This document shows, piece after piece, positions 1 through 8,200 of a stretch of 53,091 nt of DNA. How positions within the stretch are numbered: the first letter of the stretch is position 1; the number at the start of each line of letters is the position of its first letter. The DNA is taken from the NCBI GenBank assembly GCA_002368645.1, contig DFEE01000027.1, positions 15,281-68,371 of the forward strand, given 5' to 3'. The notes beneath the pieces were generated by a model, which ran no database searches, had not been told where the DNA came from, and saw only the letters and a list, made by a program, of their open reading frames with translations. A program made the position numbers and the translations under genes. This DNA is from Bacteroidales bacterium UBA3810 (GTDB lineage: Bacteria > Bacteroidota > Bacteroidia > Bacteroidales > Paludibacteraceae).

Positions 1-25
1 CGGTTATTGTCCGGTTATTGTGCGG
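1..25 (-). repeat. 11-bp tandem repeat (CCGCACAATAA / CCGGACAATAA) at the 3' end of mtaB
   Basis: Read on the minus strand, units lie at 25-15 and 14-4, followed by CCG at 3-1; the array continues out of the window. The same two unit variants recur in the spacer at 41615-41680. Here the units are translated as part of mtaB (PHNNRTIT). If one more GGACAATAA follows, the mtaB frame meets TAA, so the stop codon would be supplied by the repeat. Confidence 0.85.
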
Positions 26-1258
26 TGTTGATAGGGTGCTGAAGGGGAGCATGAGGTCTTGTTTATTAGTAGTAACGCGGCAGAAACAATTTATTTTGCT
101 CCTATCATAAGGCACTGTGAGCTTGACATAGTTTTCGGTAAAACCAGACATATACGCTATAGCAGCATTGCCGCTGTGACCGGCGACTCGCCGGCTCTCC
201 CAGAGAACAATATGTTCTTTGTTTAGCTGAGCCTCGTAAAAGGCTTTGAGCTTAAGCTCAGATATTTCATGTAGTATTTTAGAACGTCTGTTGCGTTCTT
301 GTTGCGGAACGACTTCCAAATCATCCATGGTGAGCATGCGGGTATTGGCTCTCTCGGAGTAGGTGAAGACATGCAATTGGGACACATCAAGCCCCTCAAC
401 AAATAACCTGTAGTCTTCAAAATAGGGTAGTGTTTCTCCCCTCACGCCGACCATGCAGTCCACTCCGATGAAAGCGTCAGGGAGCTTCGCTCTAATGCGC
501 TCTACCCGGCTTTTGAAGAACTCTCGAGTATAGTGCCGATGCATGATGCGGAGGACCTCATTGGAGCCGCTCTGGAGGGGAATATGGAAATGCGGAGCAA
601 TGTGACGGCTATCAGCCACCAAATCAATGATTTCGTCAGTCAATAAATCAGGCTCAACGGAGCCTATGCGGATGCGGTACTCACCATCGAGGTTATCTAA
701 AGCCTCAAGCAGCGCCTGAAAATGCTCACCCGTACTGCGACCAAAGTCGCCTATATTAACGCCGGTTAGCACAATCTCTTTAGCTCCGGAACGAAGCGCT
801 TCTTGTGCCTGCCGAACAACATCTGCAATAAGCGGATTACGCGACCGCCCACGTGCGAGAGGGATGGTACAATAGGTGCAGAAATTATTGCAACCGTCTT
901 GAACTTTGAGGAAACAGCGCGTCCTATCATCATAGGAAACCGCCGGCGTAAAGACCGTGTCGTCCTTAGGCTGCACTTCATCTACTTCTTGCATGCGGAG
1001 AATCTCATCCGGTTTGAGTCTGGCATAGCAGCCCGTCACAATCAGTCGTGCGTGCGGATTTTCGCGTCGCAAACGGTGGATGGCTTGCCGATCCTTGTGG
1101 TCCGCTGTATCGGTAACTGAACAGGTGTTGACAATAACGAGGTCCGCCTCTTCGCCGGGTAAGGCGCGGACATGGCCTTGAGAAAGCAAAACTTTGCCGA
1201 GAGACGAACTCTCGGCAAAATTTAATTTACAACCTAATGTGGCTATCTTAAATTTCAA
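1..1258 (-). CDS. mtaB: tRNA t6A37 methylthiotransferase MtaB (radical SAM), 3' end outside window
   Basis: Radical-SAM enzyme that adds a methylthio group to t6A at position 37 of ANN-decoding tRNAs. The reading frame is open from a TTG at 1258 to the left edge (419 codons, no stop). The UPF0004 cysteines are C10 (TLGCKLN), C46 (NTCSVTD) and C77 (VTGCYAR); the SAM [4Fe-4S] cysteines are C123, C127 and C130 in QDGCNNFCTYCTIPLARG, the MtaB/YqeV form of the motif. No ATG fits the N-terminus, so TTG is chosen; it lies 16 bp after the mmdB stop, so the gene probably shares that transcript. The last visible codons are made of an 11-bp tandem repeat (see repeat at 1-25). Family assignment is firm; the true C-terminus is not visible. 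Confidence 0.93.
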   Translation of the reverse strand, partial: MKFKIATLGCKLNFAESSSLGKVLLSQGHVRALPGEEADLVIVNTCSVTDTADHKDRQAIHRLRRENPHARLIVTGCYARLKPDEILRMQEVDEVQPKDDTVFTPAVSYDDRTRCFLKVQDGCNNFCTYCTIPLARGRSRNPLIADVVRQAQEALRSGAKEIVLTGVNIGDFGRSTGEHFQALLEALDNLDGEYRIRIGSVEPDLLTDEIIDLVADSRHIAPHFHIPLQSGSNEVLRIMHRHYTREFFKSRVERIRAKLPDAFIGVDCMVGVRGETLPYFEDYRLFVEGLDVSQLHVFTYSERANTRMLTMDDLEVVPQQERNRRSKILHEISELKLKAFYEAQLNKEHIVLWESRRVAGHSGNAAIAYMSGFTENYVKLTVPYDRSKINCFCRVTTNKQDLMLPFSTLSTPHNNRTIT

Positions 1259-1274
1259 AATATCGATTATATTA

Positions 1275-2477
1275 TTATGATAATAAAGTCAATAATATAC
1301 CGGCCGCAACGGCACTACCAATGACGCCAGCGACATTGGGTCCCATAGCGTGCATCAAAAGGAAGTTGGAGGGGTCGGCTTTTTGTCCTTCCATTTGGCT
1401 TACGCGTGCTGCCATGGGCACTGCACTGACACCGGCTGAACCGATAAGCGGGTTAATCTTATTCTCGGGTTTAGCAAAGAGGTTCATGAACTTAGCGAGT
1501 AAGACTCCACCTGCACTTCCCAGCCCGAAAGCGATAATACCCATCGCAAGAATCATCAAGGTCTTGACATTGAGGAATGTAGCACCTGTAGCGGTAGCAC
1601 CGACACTGAGACCTAAGAAGATTACAACGATATTCATGAGTTCATTCTGCGCCGTTTTGCTCAAACGATCGACGACACCGCACTCTTTCATCAGATTACC
1701 CAACATCAGGCAGCCAATCAGCGGAGCAGCATCCGGCAAGAAGAGTGAAACGACTGTCGTGATGATAATGGGGAAGACAATCTTCTCTGTTTTGCTGACG
1801 GTACGGAGTTGTTTCATCTTAATCTTACGCTCCTTTTCGGTCGTCAAAGCCCGCATGATAGGAGGTTGGATAACGGGAACGAGTGCCATGTAACTATAAG
1901 CCGCGATAGCAATCGGACCCAACAAATGGGGCGCTAATTTGCTGGTGAGGAAGATACTCGTAGGACCATCCGCACCCCCGATGATACCGATAGAACCGGC
2001 TTCAGCGGGCGAAAAGCCTAAGGCATTGGCGCAAAGGAATGTCACAAAGATACCAATCTGCGCGGCTGCACCTAAGATGAAGCTCTTGGGGTTAGCAATC
2101 AGAGGACCGAAATCCGTCATAGCACCAACTCCGATGAAGATAAGGCACGGATAGACACCGGCTTTAACGCCGATGTACAGCACATCTAAGAGCCCTGCGT
2201 TTTTAAGGATTGCGCCGTAACTATGGTAAGCCGGATTGGCAGTTCCGTCCTCTAACATCGGCTGCAAGAAACTTGCCCATAACTCCTCGTGGAACATCCC
2301 GGAGGCAGGCAGGTTCGTCAACAGCATACCAAACGCTATCGGCAGTAGCAGTAGCGGCTCATATTGTTTCTTAATCGCCAGAAACAACAGGAAGAATGAG
2401 ACGAGAATCATGACACCTTGCTGCCATGTCATCTGCATAAATCCCATGTTCCGGAAAAATTCTAAAAATCCTTCCAT
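1275..2477 (-). CDS. mmdB: Na+-transporting methylmalonyl-CoA decarboxylase, beta subunit
   Basis: Membrane subunit of the sodium-pump decarboxylase: it takes CO2 off carboxybiotin and couples this to Na+ export. 400 aa with about ten hydrophobic segments. The family signatures are visible: GFSPAEAGSIGIIGGADGPTSIF near residues 155-180 and a Gly-rich region near the C-terminus (NPLIGSAGVSAVPMAARV, then HAMGPNVAGVIGSAVAAG). Length is usual for OadB/MmdB/GcdB. It is the last pump gene in the operon, 15 bp after mmdC. The neighbouring epimerase and carboxyltransferase favour methylmalonyl-CoA over oxaloacetate as substrate; that choice is inferred from context. Confidence 0.95.
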   Translation of the reverse strand: MEGFLEFFRNMGFMQMTWQQGVMILVSFFLLFLAIKKQYEPLLLLPIAFGMLLTNLPASGMFHEELWASFLQPMLEDGTANPAYHSYGAILKNAGLLDVLYIGVKAGVYPCLIFIGVGAMTDFGPLIANPKSFILGAAAQIGIFVTFLCANALGFSPAEAGSIGIIGGADGPTSIFLTSKLAPHLLGPIAIAAYSYMALVPVIQPPIMRALTTEKERKIKMKQLRTVSKTEKIVFPIIITTVVSLFLPDAAPLIGCLMLGNLMKECGVVDRLSKTAQNELMNIVVIFLGLSVGATATGATFLNVKTLMILAMGIIAFGLGSAGGVLLAKFMNLFAKPENKINPLIGSAGVSAVPMAARVSQMEGQKADPSNFLLMHAMGPNVAGVIGSAVAAGILLTLLS

Positions 2478-2492
2478 TTGATTAGATTTTTA

Positions 2493-2945
2493 TTATCCAA
2501 GCACAACGAGTACATCGTCCTGCATAACGGTTTGACCGGCAGCTACGCAAATTTGCTTAACGGTACCGTCAGTCTCGGCAGCAACGATATTTTCCATCTT
2601 CATGGACTCAAGCGTCAGCAGGGTGTCACCTTTCTTAACGGCTTGACCTTCCGTTACAACAACCTTAATGATGGAACCCGGCAGCGGACTAACCACTTTG
2701 GTGCCGGCAACGGGAACAGCAGCTTTGGGTGCAGGAGCTGGAGCGGCAGGAGCAGCGGGTGCAGGAGCAGGTGCAGCAGCGGGAGCCGCTTTAGGAGCTG
2801 CGGGCTTAGGAGCTACTACGGCCTTCTTTTCGGTTTCTACTTGGTAAGTCTTGCCATTTACGGTTACTTCGGCGAGACCATTTTCTATCTCATTGACGGA
2901 GGTCTGATATTCAACGCCGTTGATTTTGAATTTAAATTCTTTCAT
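2493..2945 (-). CDS. mmdC: Biotin carboxyl carrier subunit of the decarboxylase
   Basis: 150-aa biotin carrier that shuttles the carboxyl group from the carboxyltransferase (mmdA) to the membrane pump (mmdB). The N-terminal 45 residues are a small beta domain, followed by an Ala/Pro-rich flexible linker (about residues 45-80), then a biotinyl/lipoyl domain with the biotinylation motif ESMKMEN near residue 115. The Ala-Pro linker is typical of Bacteroidales and anaerobic sodium-pump carriers. It sits between oadG and mmdB with short gaps, consistent with cotranscription and fixed complex stoichiometry. Confidence 0.94.
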   Translation of the reverse strand: MKEFKFKINGVEYQTSVNEIENGLAEVTVNGKTYQVETEKKAVVAPKPAAPKAAPAAAPAPAPAAPAAPAPAPKAAVPVAGTKVVSPLPGSIIKVVVTEGQAVKKGDTLLTLESMKMENIVAAETDGTVKQICVAAGQTVMQDDVLVVLG

Positions 2946-2950
2946 TGTTG

Positions 2951-3361
2951 TTATTTGTAAAGATTGTTAATACCAAATGATTTAGCGTTCCACTGTGTGG
3001 GACGATGTTTGATTGTCAGTGTCGGGAAGACCATGTCGTGTGCATTGTTGTAGTACAAATGCAGCGCCATTGCCACCGCTGCCATGTCCTCTTCACTATC
3101 GTTGAGGAAAAGCGCAGTAGCAATTGCGGGAATATCTGCCGGCAGTGCCTGCGTGTCGGTGACGGCTTTGCCGTGTTGGTTACTTCCTGTTAGTGACTGC
3201 GTGTCGGCCGGCGCAGCTGCAGGAGTTTTAGTATTGATTTTCTGCATAATCCAGCCTAAGCCTTTCATTATATATATGAACAAGAACAGGATTATGAGGA
3301 CCATGCCGAAGCCCAGTCCAGTGATAAGCCATGTGCCTGTCGTTACGGATAAGAGTACCAT
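2951..3361 (-). CDS. oadG: OadG-family small membrane subunit (delta/gamma) of the sodium-pump decarboxylase
   Basis: 136 aa: one N-terminal transmembrane helix (about residues 10-33), then a soluble tail. This subunit anchors and stabilises the carboxyltransferase-pump complex. The C-terminal block (AAVAMALHLYYNNAHD ... LTIKHRPTQWNAKSFGINNL) matches Bacteroidales OadG proteins. Between the helix and that block lies an unusual stretch with the motif DTQ[SA]L twice, encoded by a palindrome-containing segment at 3148-3215, which makes the protein longer than I expect for the family. The gene ends 5 bp before mmdC and starts 1 bp after mmdA. Confidence 0.85.
   Translation of the reverse strand: MVLLSVTTGTWLITGLGFGMVLIILFLFIYIMKGLGWIMQKINTKTPAAAPADTQSLTGSNQHGKAVTDTQALPADIPAIATALFLNDSEEDMAAVAMALHLYYNNAHDMVFPTLTIKHRPTQWNAKSFGINNLYK
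3148..3215. repeat. Palindromic direct-repeat insert in oadG
   Basis: On the plus strand CTGCGTGTCGG occurs twice, flanking a hairpin ACGGC-TTT-GCCGT. In the oadG frame it encodes two DTQ[SA]L copies. It is in frame and inside a linker, like the elements at 24.9-30.5 kb, but its sequence differs from their consensus, so it may be a second family or an unrelated local duplication. Confidence 0.45.
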
Positions 3362-3362
3362 A

Positions 3363-4919
3363 TTACAACGGGATATTAGAGTGTTTCTTAAGCGGATTGG
3401 TCAAGCGTTTGGTCTGCAGTCTCTCAAAGGCGTTAATGATGCGTGCACGCGTGTTGCAGGGCTCAATAACATCATCGATGTAACCGCGGTTAGCTGCTTG
3501 GTAAGGAGAAGCAAAGAGGTCTTTGTACTCTGCTTCTTTTTCCGCAATAAATTTCTTGCGCTCTTCGGGATCCTCGATAGCTTTCAGCGCTTTAGCGTAC
3601 AATACGCCAACGGCTCCGGAAGCACCCATAACGGCAATCTCCGCATTGGGCCAAGCATAGCATGCGTCGCCTCGCAGTTGTTTGCAGGACATAACGATAT
3701 GTGAGCCGCCGTAGGATTTGCGAATGGTGATAGTAACTTTCGGCACAGTGGCTTCGCCGTAAGCGAACATCAGTTTAGCACCATGATCAATGATGCCGGC
3801 ATACTCTTGACCAGTACCGCAAAGGAAACCGGGGACGTCTACTAATGTCAAGATTTGGATATTAAACGCATCGCAGAAGCGTACAAAGCGTGCTGCTTTA
3901 CGGCTCGCATCACAGTCCAATACACCGGCTAACCAGGAAGGCTGATTGGCGATGATACCGGTTGAGCGGCCGTTGAAGCGTGCAAAGCCGCAAATGACAT
4001 TCTTAGCGTAGTCCTTGTGAACCTCAAAGAAATCGCCGTCGTCCACAATGAGGTTGATGATATCCTTCATGTTGTAAGGCTTATTGGGGTCTGAAGGCAC
4101 GATGTCGTTGAGGGCTTCTTCTACACGCATGGGGTCGTCGGTGCACTCAACAAGAGGGGCTTCCTCCATATTGTTTTGCGGAATAAAGCTAACGAGTTTG
4201 CGCACCATCGCCAGTGCCTCATCTTCTGTAGGAGCGACGAAATGGGTAACACCGGATTTGGAGGCATGCACTTTAGCGCCACCTAATTGTTCAACCGTTA
4301 CATCTTCGCCCGTAACCGACTTAACAACCTTCGGGCCGGTGATGAACATATAACTGTTCTGCTCGGTCATCATGATGAAGTCCGTCAGCGCGGGGCTATA
4401 AACGGCACCACCGGCGCAGGGACCAAAGATAACGCTAATCTGTGGCACAACGCCGGACGCCAAGATATTACGTTCAAAGATTTCTGCGTAACCTGCCAAC
4501 GCGCAAGCACCTTCTTGAATACGAGCACCGCCCGAGTCATTCAGACCGATAATAGGTGCTCCCATCTTCATGGCTTCGTCCATGACATGGCAAATCTTCT
4601 GCGCCATCGTCTCGCTCAAAGACCCTCCGATAACGGTAGCGTCTTGCGCAAAGACATAGACTAATCTGCCGTCAATGGTACCACTACCGACTGCCACACC
4701 GTCTCCGAGGAAAACTTTCTTCTCCATACCGAAGTCGTGACAGCGGTGGGTCAAGAACATATCGTATTCTTCAAAAGAGCCTTCGTCAAGCAGCATATTG
4801 ATGCGCTCGCGGCAGGTGTACGCGCCTTTAGCATGGTGTTTCTCGGTCGCAGCCTCGCCGCCACCAGCCATTGCTTTCACGCGGTTATCTACCAGTTTTT
4901 GCAATTTTTCTGTATCCAT
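3363..4919 (-). CDS. mmdA: Methylmalonyl-CoA decarboxylase alpha subunit (carboxyltransferase)
   Basis: 518-aa biotin-dependent carboxyltransferase. It moves the carboxyl group from (S)-methylmalonyl-CoA to biotin on MmdC, giving propionyl-CoA. Both crotonase-like halves are present: the N-terminal acyl-CoA site (GGSLSETMAQKICHVMD, then LNDSGGARIQEGA) and the C-terminal biotin side (LVDVPGFLCGTGQEYAGIIDHGAK, then KSYGGSHIVMSCKQLRGD). Length is normal. Propionyl-CoA carboxylase beta is the close alternative, but the cotranscribed pump subunits (oadG, mmdC, mmdB) and epimerase argue for decarboxylation in the succinate-propionate route. Confidence 0.95.
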   Translation of the reverse strand: MDTEKLQKLVDNRVKAMAGGGEAATEKHHAKGAYTCRERINMLLDEGSFEEYDMFLTHRCHDFGMEKKVFLGDGVAVGSGTIDGRLVYVFAQDATVIGGSLSETMAQKICHVMDEAMKMGAPIIGLNDSGGARIQEGACALAGYAEIFERNILASGVVPQISVIFGPCAGGAVYSPALTDFIMMTEQNSYMFITGPKVVKSVTGEDVTVEQLGGAKVHASKSGVTHFVAPTEDEALAMVRKLVSFIPQNNMEEAPLVECTDDPMRVEEALNDIVPSDPNKPYNMKDIINLIVDDGDFFEVHKDYAKNVICGFARFNGRSTGIIANQPSWLAGVLDCDASRKAARFVRFCDAFNIQILTLVDVPGFLCGTGQEYAGIIDHGAKLMFAYGEATVPKVTITIRKSYGGSHIVMSCKQLRGDACYAWPNAEIAVMGASGAVGVLYAKALKAIEDPEERKKFIAEKEAEYKDLFASPYQAANRGYIDDVIEPCNTRARIINAFERLQTKRLTNPLKKHSNIPL

Positions 4920-4954
4920 ATATAAGAATTGTAAATTCGATTTTTGATTATTTG

Positions 4955-4986
4955 GTTACCGGGCGGCCAGGAGGCCAGGAGCCCTT
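4955..4986 (-). repeat. 8-bp-period repeat, CCTGGCCT-type
   Basis: Between mce and mmdA the minus strand reads as consecutive 8-mers CCTGGCCT, CCTGGCCG, CCCGGTAA. The units resemble those of the longer array at 22779-22834 and the short one at 41225-41248. It lies in the 5' leader region of mmdA. Confidence 0.55.
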
Positions 4987-5033
4987 TAGGGCGGGTGGTG
5001 AGTGGCAACCCGGGCTTTTCGCTTTTGACTAAA

Positions 5034-5447
5034 TTACTTCGGTTGTTCGCAAAGTTCGGTCAATACGCCACAAGTGCTCTTCGGGTGAAGGAAAGCAATC
5101 ATCAAATTATCAGCACCTTTGCGCGGAGCTTTGTCGATAAGTTGAATACCTTTAGCCTCGCATTCTGCCAGCGCTTCGGCTACATTCTCCACGTTGAAAG
5201 CAACATGGTGCAGTCCGCCGCGACCGTTGTTTTTCTCAATGAATTTAGCGATAGTGCTTTCGGGGCAGGTAGGCTCCAGCAACTCAATCTTGGTTTCACC
5301 GACCTTAAAGAAGGCGGTAATTACTTTCTGGTCTTCTACAACTTCTTTCTTGTAGCAAGGTTCGCCACTTAAAAACTCAAAAAACGGTGCGGCTGCATCA
5401 ATGGATGTCACCGCAATTCCCAAATGTTCAATGTGAGAGGGTTTCAT
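5034..5447 (-). CDS. mce: Methylmalonyl-CoA epimerase
   Basis: 137-aa VOC-superfamily enzyme that interconverts (R)- and (S)-methylmalonyl-CoA, linking methylmalonyl-CoA mutase to the decarboxylase encoded downstream. It begins HIEHLGIAVTSIDAA (metal-ligand His) and includes KIELLEPT, GGLHHVAFNVENV (second ligand His) and a C-terminal CGVLTELCEQ (Glu ligand), the usual pattern for this family. It is the first gene of the minus-strand propionate operon; a canonical promoter lies at 5504-5535. Confidence 0.96.
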   Translation of the reverse strand: MKPSHIEHLGIAVTSIDAAAPFFEFLSGEPCYKKEVVEDQKVITAFFKVGETKIELLEPTCPESTIAKFIEKNNGRGGLHHVAFNVENVAEALAECEAKGIQLIDKAPRKGADNLMIAFLHPKSTCGVLTELCEQPK

Positions 5448-5503
5448 AATGTTATTATTTATTTAAGATTAGTTATGCTTTCGACTTTTAGCCCAAAATC
5501 ACG

Positions 5504-5535
5504 CAAAATTACATTTTTTTTTTGATATTTCCAAA
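5504..5535 (-). promoter_or_regulatory. Bacteroidota promoter for the mce-mmd operon
   Basis: Minus strand: -33 box TTTGG (5535-5531), 19-bp spacer, -7 box TAATTTTG (5511-5504). The predicted start of transcription, about 7 nt further on, leaves a leader of roughly 50 nt before the mce ATG. It overlaps the divergent promoter for the histidine kinase. Confidence 0.8.
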
Positions 5536-5551
5536 TTTATTTATATTTTTG
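5521..5551 (+). promoter_or_regulatory. Bacteroidota promoter for the histidine kinase
   Basis: -33 box TTTG (5521-5524), 19-bp spacer, -7 box TATTTTTG (5544-5551). Predicted transcription start is near 5558, almost at the first ATG (5560), so ATG 5566 may be the real start. It interleaves with the mce promoter. Confidence 0.75.
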
Positions 5552-5559
5552 CAACAAAA

Positions 5560-6678
5560 ATGACGATGAATAGCAAATTTTTGTCCATATCAATCATCTT
5601 TGTTTTGTTCATTCTTGCCGCCGGTTCGACGGCTTATTCCACTTTTTTAGCTTCTCGTTTAGCCCAAGTGGAGCAATCGCGTGCGGAAATATGGGCAGAG
5701 GCGACAAGACAGTTGATTCAAGCCGATGAAGACACAGATATTGCCTTTATCACCACTATTATAGAGGGTAATACCACTATTCCTGTCTATATGTTGGCGG
5801 CAGACAGCACGGTGCTTTTGACGCGTAATGTGACCCGACCTGTTGCCGATCCATGGACGCTTCACGGACCTATTGAGGTCGTTATCAGCAATTCCGTCAG
5901 CCAATATATCTATTATGATGACTCATTGCTGCTCAAGCGATTACGGTATTTCCCTTATATTTGGTCATTCGTTATTTGTCTCTTCGTGGCGTTGGCGGTT
6001 ACCATTTTGTTTATCGTCCAACGCAATGAGCAAAATCGCGTTTGGGCAGGACTCAGTAAAGAGACGGCGCACCAATTAGGCACGCCTCTTTCCTCTCTCA
6101 ATGGTTGGTACGAGTTGTTGAAAAATAAATATCCCGACGATGAAATGATTCCCCAAATGGGCAAAGATATTGCCCGTCTTGTCGTTGTGGCGGACCGGTT
6201 CGGCAAGATTGGCTCCAAACCGACCCTGCGTCCCGAATCCGTTGAGCCGATTGTACAGGATGTCGTCGGTTACATGCGTGCTCGCGTGAGCAAAAAGGTC
6301 AACATTCTCTTTGAGGAAAAGAATGATACGCCGGCATATGCGCTCATCAATAAGGTTACCCTTTCCTGGGTGCTGGAGAACCTCATCCGCAATGCCGTTG
6401 ATGCCGAAGCGACGTTAATTATCATTAGCCTCGACGCGCAGGCATACGAATATCTCGATATTATTGTCCGCGACAATGGAAAAGGTATGACGCGCTCCCA
6501 ACAGCGTAAAGCCTTTCAAGCCGGTTATACAACCAAACAGAGAGGGTGGGGGCTAGGACTTAGTTTGGCGAAGCGTATCGTTGAAAATGATCATCGGGGC
6601 AAACTCTTCCTCCAAAGTACCGAGCTCGGCAAAGGGACGACCTTCGTCATTCGTCTCAAACAGACCGTAAATCGTTGA
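5560..6678 (+). CDS. Orphan membrane sensor histidine kinase
   Basis: 372 aa. Two transmembrane helices (about residues 8-28 and 130-152) enclose a roughly 100-residue extracytoplasmic sensor. The HisKA-type box is KETAHQLGTPLSSL (phospho-acceptor His about residue 171), then N-box LENLIRNAVDAE, G1 box VRDNGKGM and G2 GWGLGLSLAKRI. No HAMP domain and no response regulator is nearby, so its partner is unknown. The start may be the second ATG (5566), given the promoter position. Its last 126 bp are antisense to the 3' end of ispE, so the G2 region is coded on both strands. Confidence 0.88.
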   Translation: MTMNSKFLSISIIFVLFILAAGSTAYSTFLASRLAQVEQSRAEIWAEATRQLIQADEDTDIAFITTIIEGNTTIPVYMLAADSTVLLTRNVTRPVADPWTLHGPIEVVISNSVSQYIYYDDSLLLKRLRYFPYIWSFVICLFVALAVTILFIVQRNEQNRVWAGLSKETAHQLGTPLSSLNGWYELLKNKYPDDEMIPQMGKDIARLVVVADRFGKIGSKPTLRPESVEPIVQDVVGYMRARVSKKVNILFEEKNDTPAYALINKVTLSWVLENLIRNAVDAEATLIIISLDAQAYEYLDIIVRDNGKGMTRSQQRKAFQAGYTTKQRGWGLGLSLAKRIVENDHRGKLFLQSTELGKGTTFVIRLKQTVNR

Positions 6679-7443
6679 CCCGGAGCCGCTCATGGACGCA
6701 TATAACGCACCGGCGTCTAAGAGTTTCTTCTTTATCTCGCCTAATATCGGGTGCTGCTTGAAGATAGGACCCTCAAAGTCGTTGCTCAAACTCGAAAAAC
6801 CTTGCAGCCGTGCCATCTTACTCATTCCTGATAACCACATACCGGCAATACGAGCAATCGTACCAAACCCCCTTCCTGCGCTGTCCAAAACCTCATAAGC
6901 CTCTTTCGTGCTTATCGACACTTCGGGTTTGATCATTAGCAAATACATCCCGCTTAAATTCATCTGAACCGGACGAAGCTCTGAACCGATACCTTTCCCG
7001 AAACTCGGACTATTATAGATGAAGAACGGGCAGTCTGCACCCAACGACTTAACGATGTCCGCTAACGCTTCTTGTCCGAGACCCAATTCGAAGAGCTGAT
7101 TGAGCGCCATTGCCATAAAAGCGCCATCCGCACTACCGCCGCCTAAGCCTGCGCCGAAAGGAATGTTTTTCTTGAGCCGGACGCTCACCGCTTTGACCTT
7201 ATCCGGAAATTGCTCCTTCATGAGGTGATAGGCACGAACAACCAAATTCTTCTCTTTGGCGCAATCTGCCAAGATACCTTCTTCATGAAGGCTGATCGTG
7301 CCGCGACTCACGCGATGGACTTCCAACTCGTCGTGGAGCTGGTAAACGGGGTAATAGATGGTCTGTAACTCATGATAACCATCCTCTCGTTTAGGACCGA
7401 CATGTAGTCCTAAATTGATTTTGGCATTAGGATATAGGAGCAT
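6553..7443 (-). CDS. ispE: 4-diphosphocytidyl-2-C-methyl-D-erythritol kinase
   Basis: 296-aa GHMP kinase that phosphorylates CDP-methylerythritol in the MEP isoprenoid pathway (ispF is at 36.0 kb). Starts YPNAKINLGLHVGPKREDGYHEL, as in IspE; the ATP-binding motif IPFGAGLGGGSADGA is near residue 100, and the C-terminal GHMP motif is MSGSGSTIYGLF near residue 255. The C-terminal tail after that motif overlaps the histidine kinase gene. It lies 26 bp after recR on the same strand and is probably cotranscribed with it. Confidence 0.96.
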   Translation of the reverse strand: MLLYPNAKINLGLHVGPKREDGYHELQTIYYPVYQLHDELEVHRVSRGTISLHEEGILADCAKEKNLVVRAYHLMKEQFPDKVKAVSVRLKKNIPFGAGLGGGSADGAFMAMALNQLFELGLGQEALADIVKSLGADCPFFIYNSPSFGKGIGSELRPVQMNLSGMYLLMIKPEVSISTKEAYEVLDSAGRGFGTIARIAGMWLSGMSKMARLQGFSSLSNDFEGPIFKQHPILGEIKKKLLDAGALYASMSGSGSTIYGLFETNDEGRPFAELGTLEEEFAPMIIFNDTLRQTKS

Positions 7444-7469
7444 GGCGATTATAGATTTTCAGTTTGAAC

Positions 7470-8096
7470 TTATCCGGTGTATTCTGTTCTATTGATAATT
7501 GAGCGTCCTAAGGTTAGCTCGTCTGTAAACTCTAAGTCATTACCTATCGCTACACCGCGCGCTAATTGGCTTATTTTCAGCTTATCCGCGTTGTCGCCTA
7601 CGCTCATCAGGCGCCTATATAGGTAAAAGGTCGTCGTATCGCCTTCCATAGTGGTAGGCAGGGCGAGTATCACTTCCCGTATATCCTCTTCCGCAATACG
7701 GTTAACCAACGAATCTGCCTCTATGTCTTTTGGGCCGATGCCGTCTAAGGGACTGATGATACCGCCTAAGACATGGTACAAGCCGTTATATTGGCCGGTT
7801 TGCTCAATCGACATAACATCGCGGATGTTCTCCACTACGCATATAAGCTGTCTGTCACGCCGAGCGGAGGAGCATATGGGGCAAAGGTCCCGGTCGCTGA
7901 TATTATGGCATTGCTTGCAGTAGTGAATCTCTTTCTTTAGCTTGATGAACGAGCCTGCAAAAGCCTCAACCGACTGCTCGTCCCGACGTAATAGGGATAA
8001 CACAAGGCGTAACGCGGTTTTGCGTCCCACCCCGGGCAATGATGCCATCTGATCTACGGCATTGCTCAGTAATATGGATGGATATTCGTCTGTCAT
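7470..8096 (-). CDS. recR: Recombination mediator protein RecR
   Basis: 208 aa, usual length. RecR acts with RecO/RecF to load RecA at gaps. Visible parts are the helix-hairpin-helix (MASLPGVGRKTALRLVLSLL, about residues 17-36), the four-Cys zinc site (YCKQCHN ... LCPICSS, about residues 59-76), and the Toprim domain (ICVVENIRDVMSIEQ ... YHVLGGIISPLDGIGP ... EVILALPTTMEGDTT). It has its own canonical promoter at 8112-8143 and heads the recR-ispE pair. Confidence 0.97.
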   Translation of the reverse strand: MTDEYPSILLSNAVDQMASLPGVGRKTALRLVLSLLRRDEQSVEAFAGSFIKLKKEIHYCKQCHNISDRDLCPICSSARRDRQLICVVENIRDVMSIEQTGQYNGLYHVLGGIISPLDGIGPKDIEADSLVNRIAEEDIREVILALPTTMEGDTTTFYLYRRLMSVGDNADKLKISQLARGVAIGNDLEFTDELTLGRSIINRTEYTG

Positions 8097-8111
8097 TCCT
8101 TATTTCGCCTG

Positions 8112-8143
8112 CAAAGATAAGCATTTTTTTTAATATCTGCAAA
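8112..8143 (-). promoter_or_regulatory. Bacteroidota promoter for recR-ispE
   Basis: Minus strand: TTTGC (8143-8139), 19-bp spacer, TATCTTTG (8119-8112). Predicted transcription start near 8105, 9 nt before the recR ATG. Confidence 0.82.
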
Positions 8144-8200
8144 TAAAAGTTATTTTTTTTGATATTTTAGCATTTATTACGATTAGGTAGGCTTCTATCG

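Noticed and set aside
1321..1893. 190-codon plus-strand frame opposite mmdB
   Set aside because: Antisense to a well-conserved membrane subunit; no family match and no promoter.
2700..2825. Ala/Pro-rich stretch in mmdC as another palindromic insert
   Set aside because: Pro-Ala linkers are usual in biotin carriers; no hairpin module of the family is present.
3084..3704. 206-codon plus-strand frame opposite oadG and mmdA
   Set aside because: Antisense shadow spanning two real genes; composition mirrors their codon bias.
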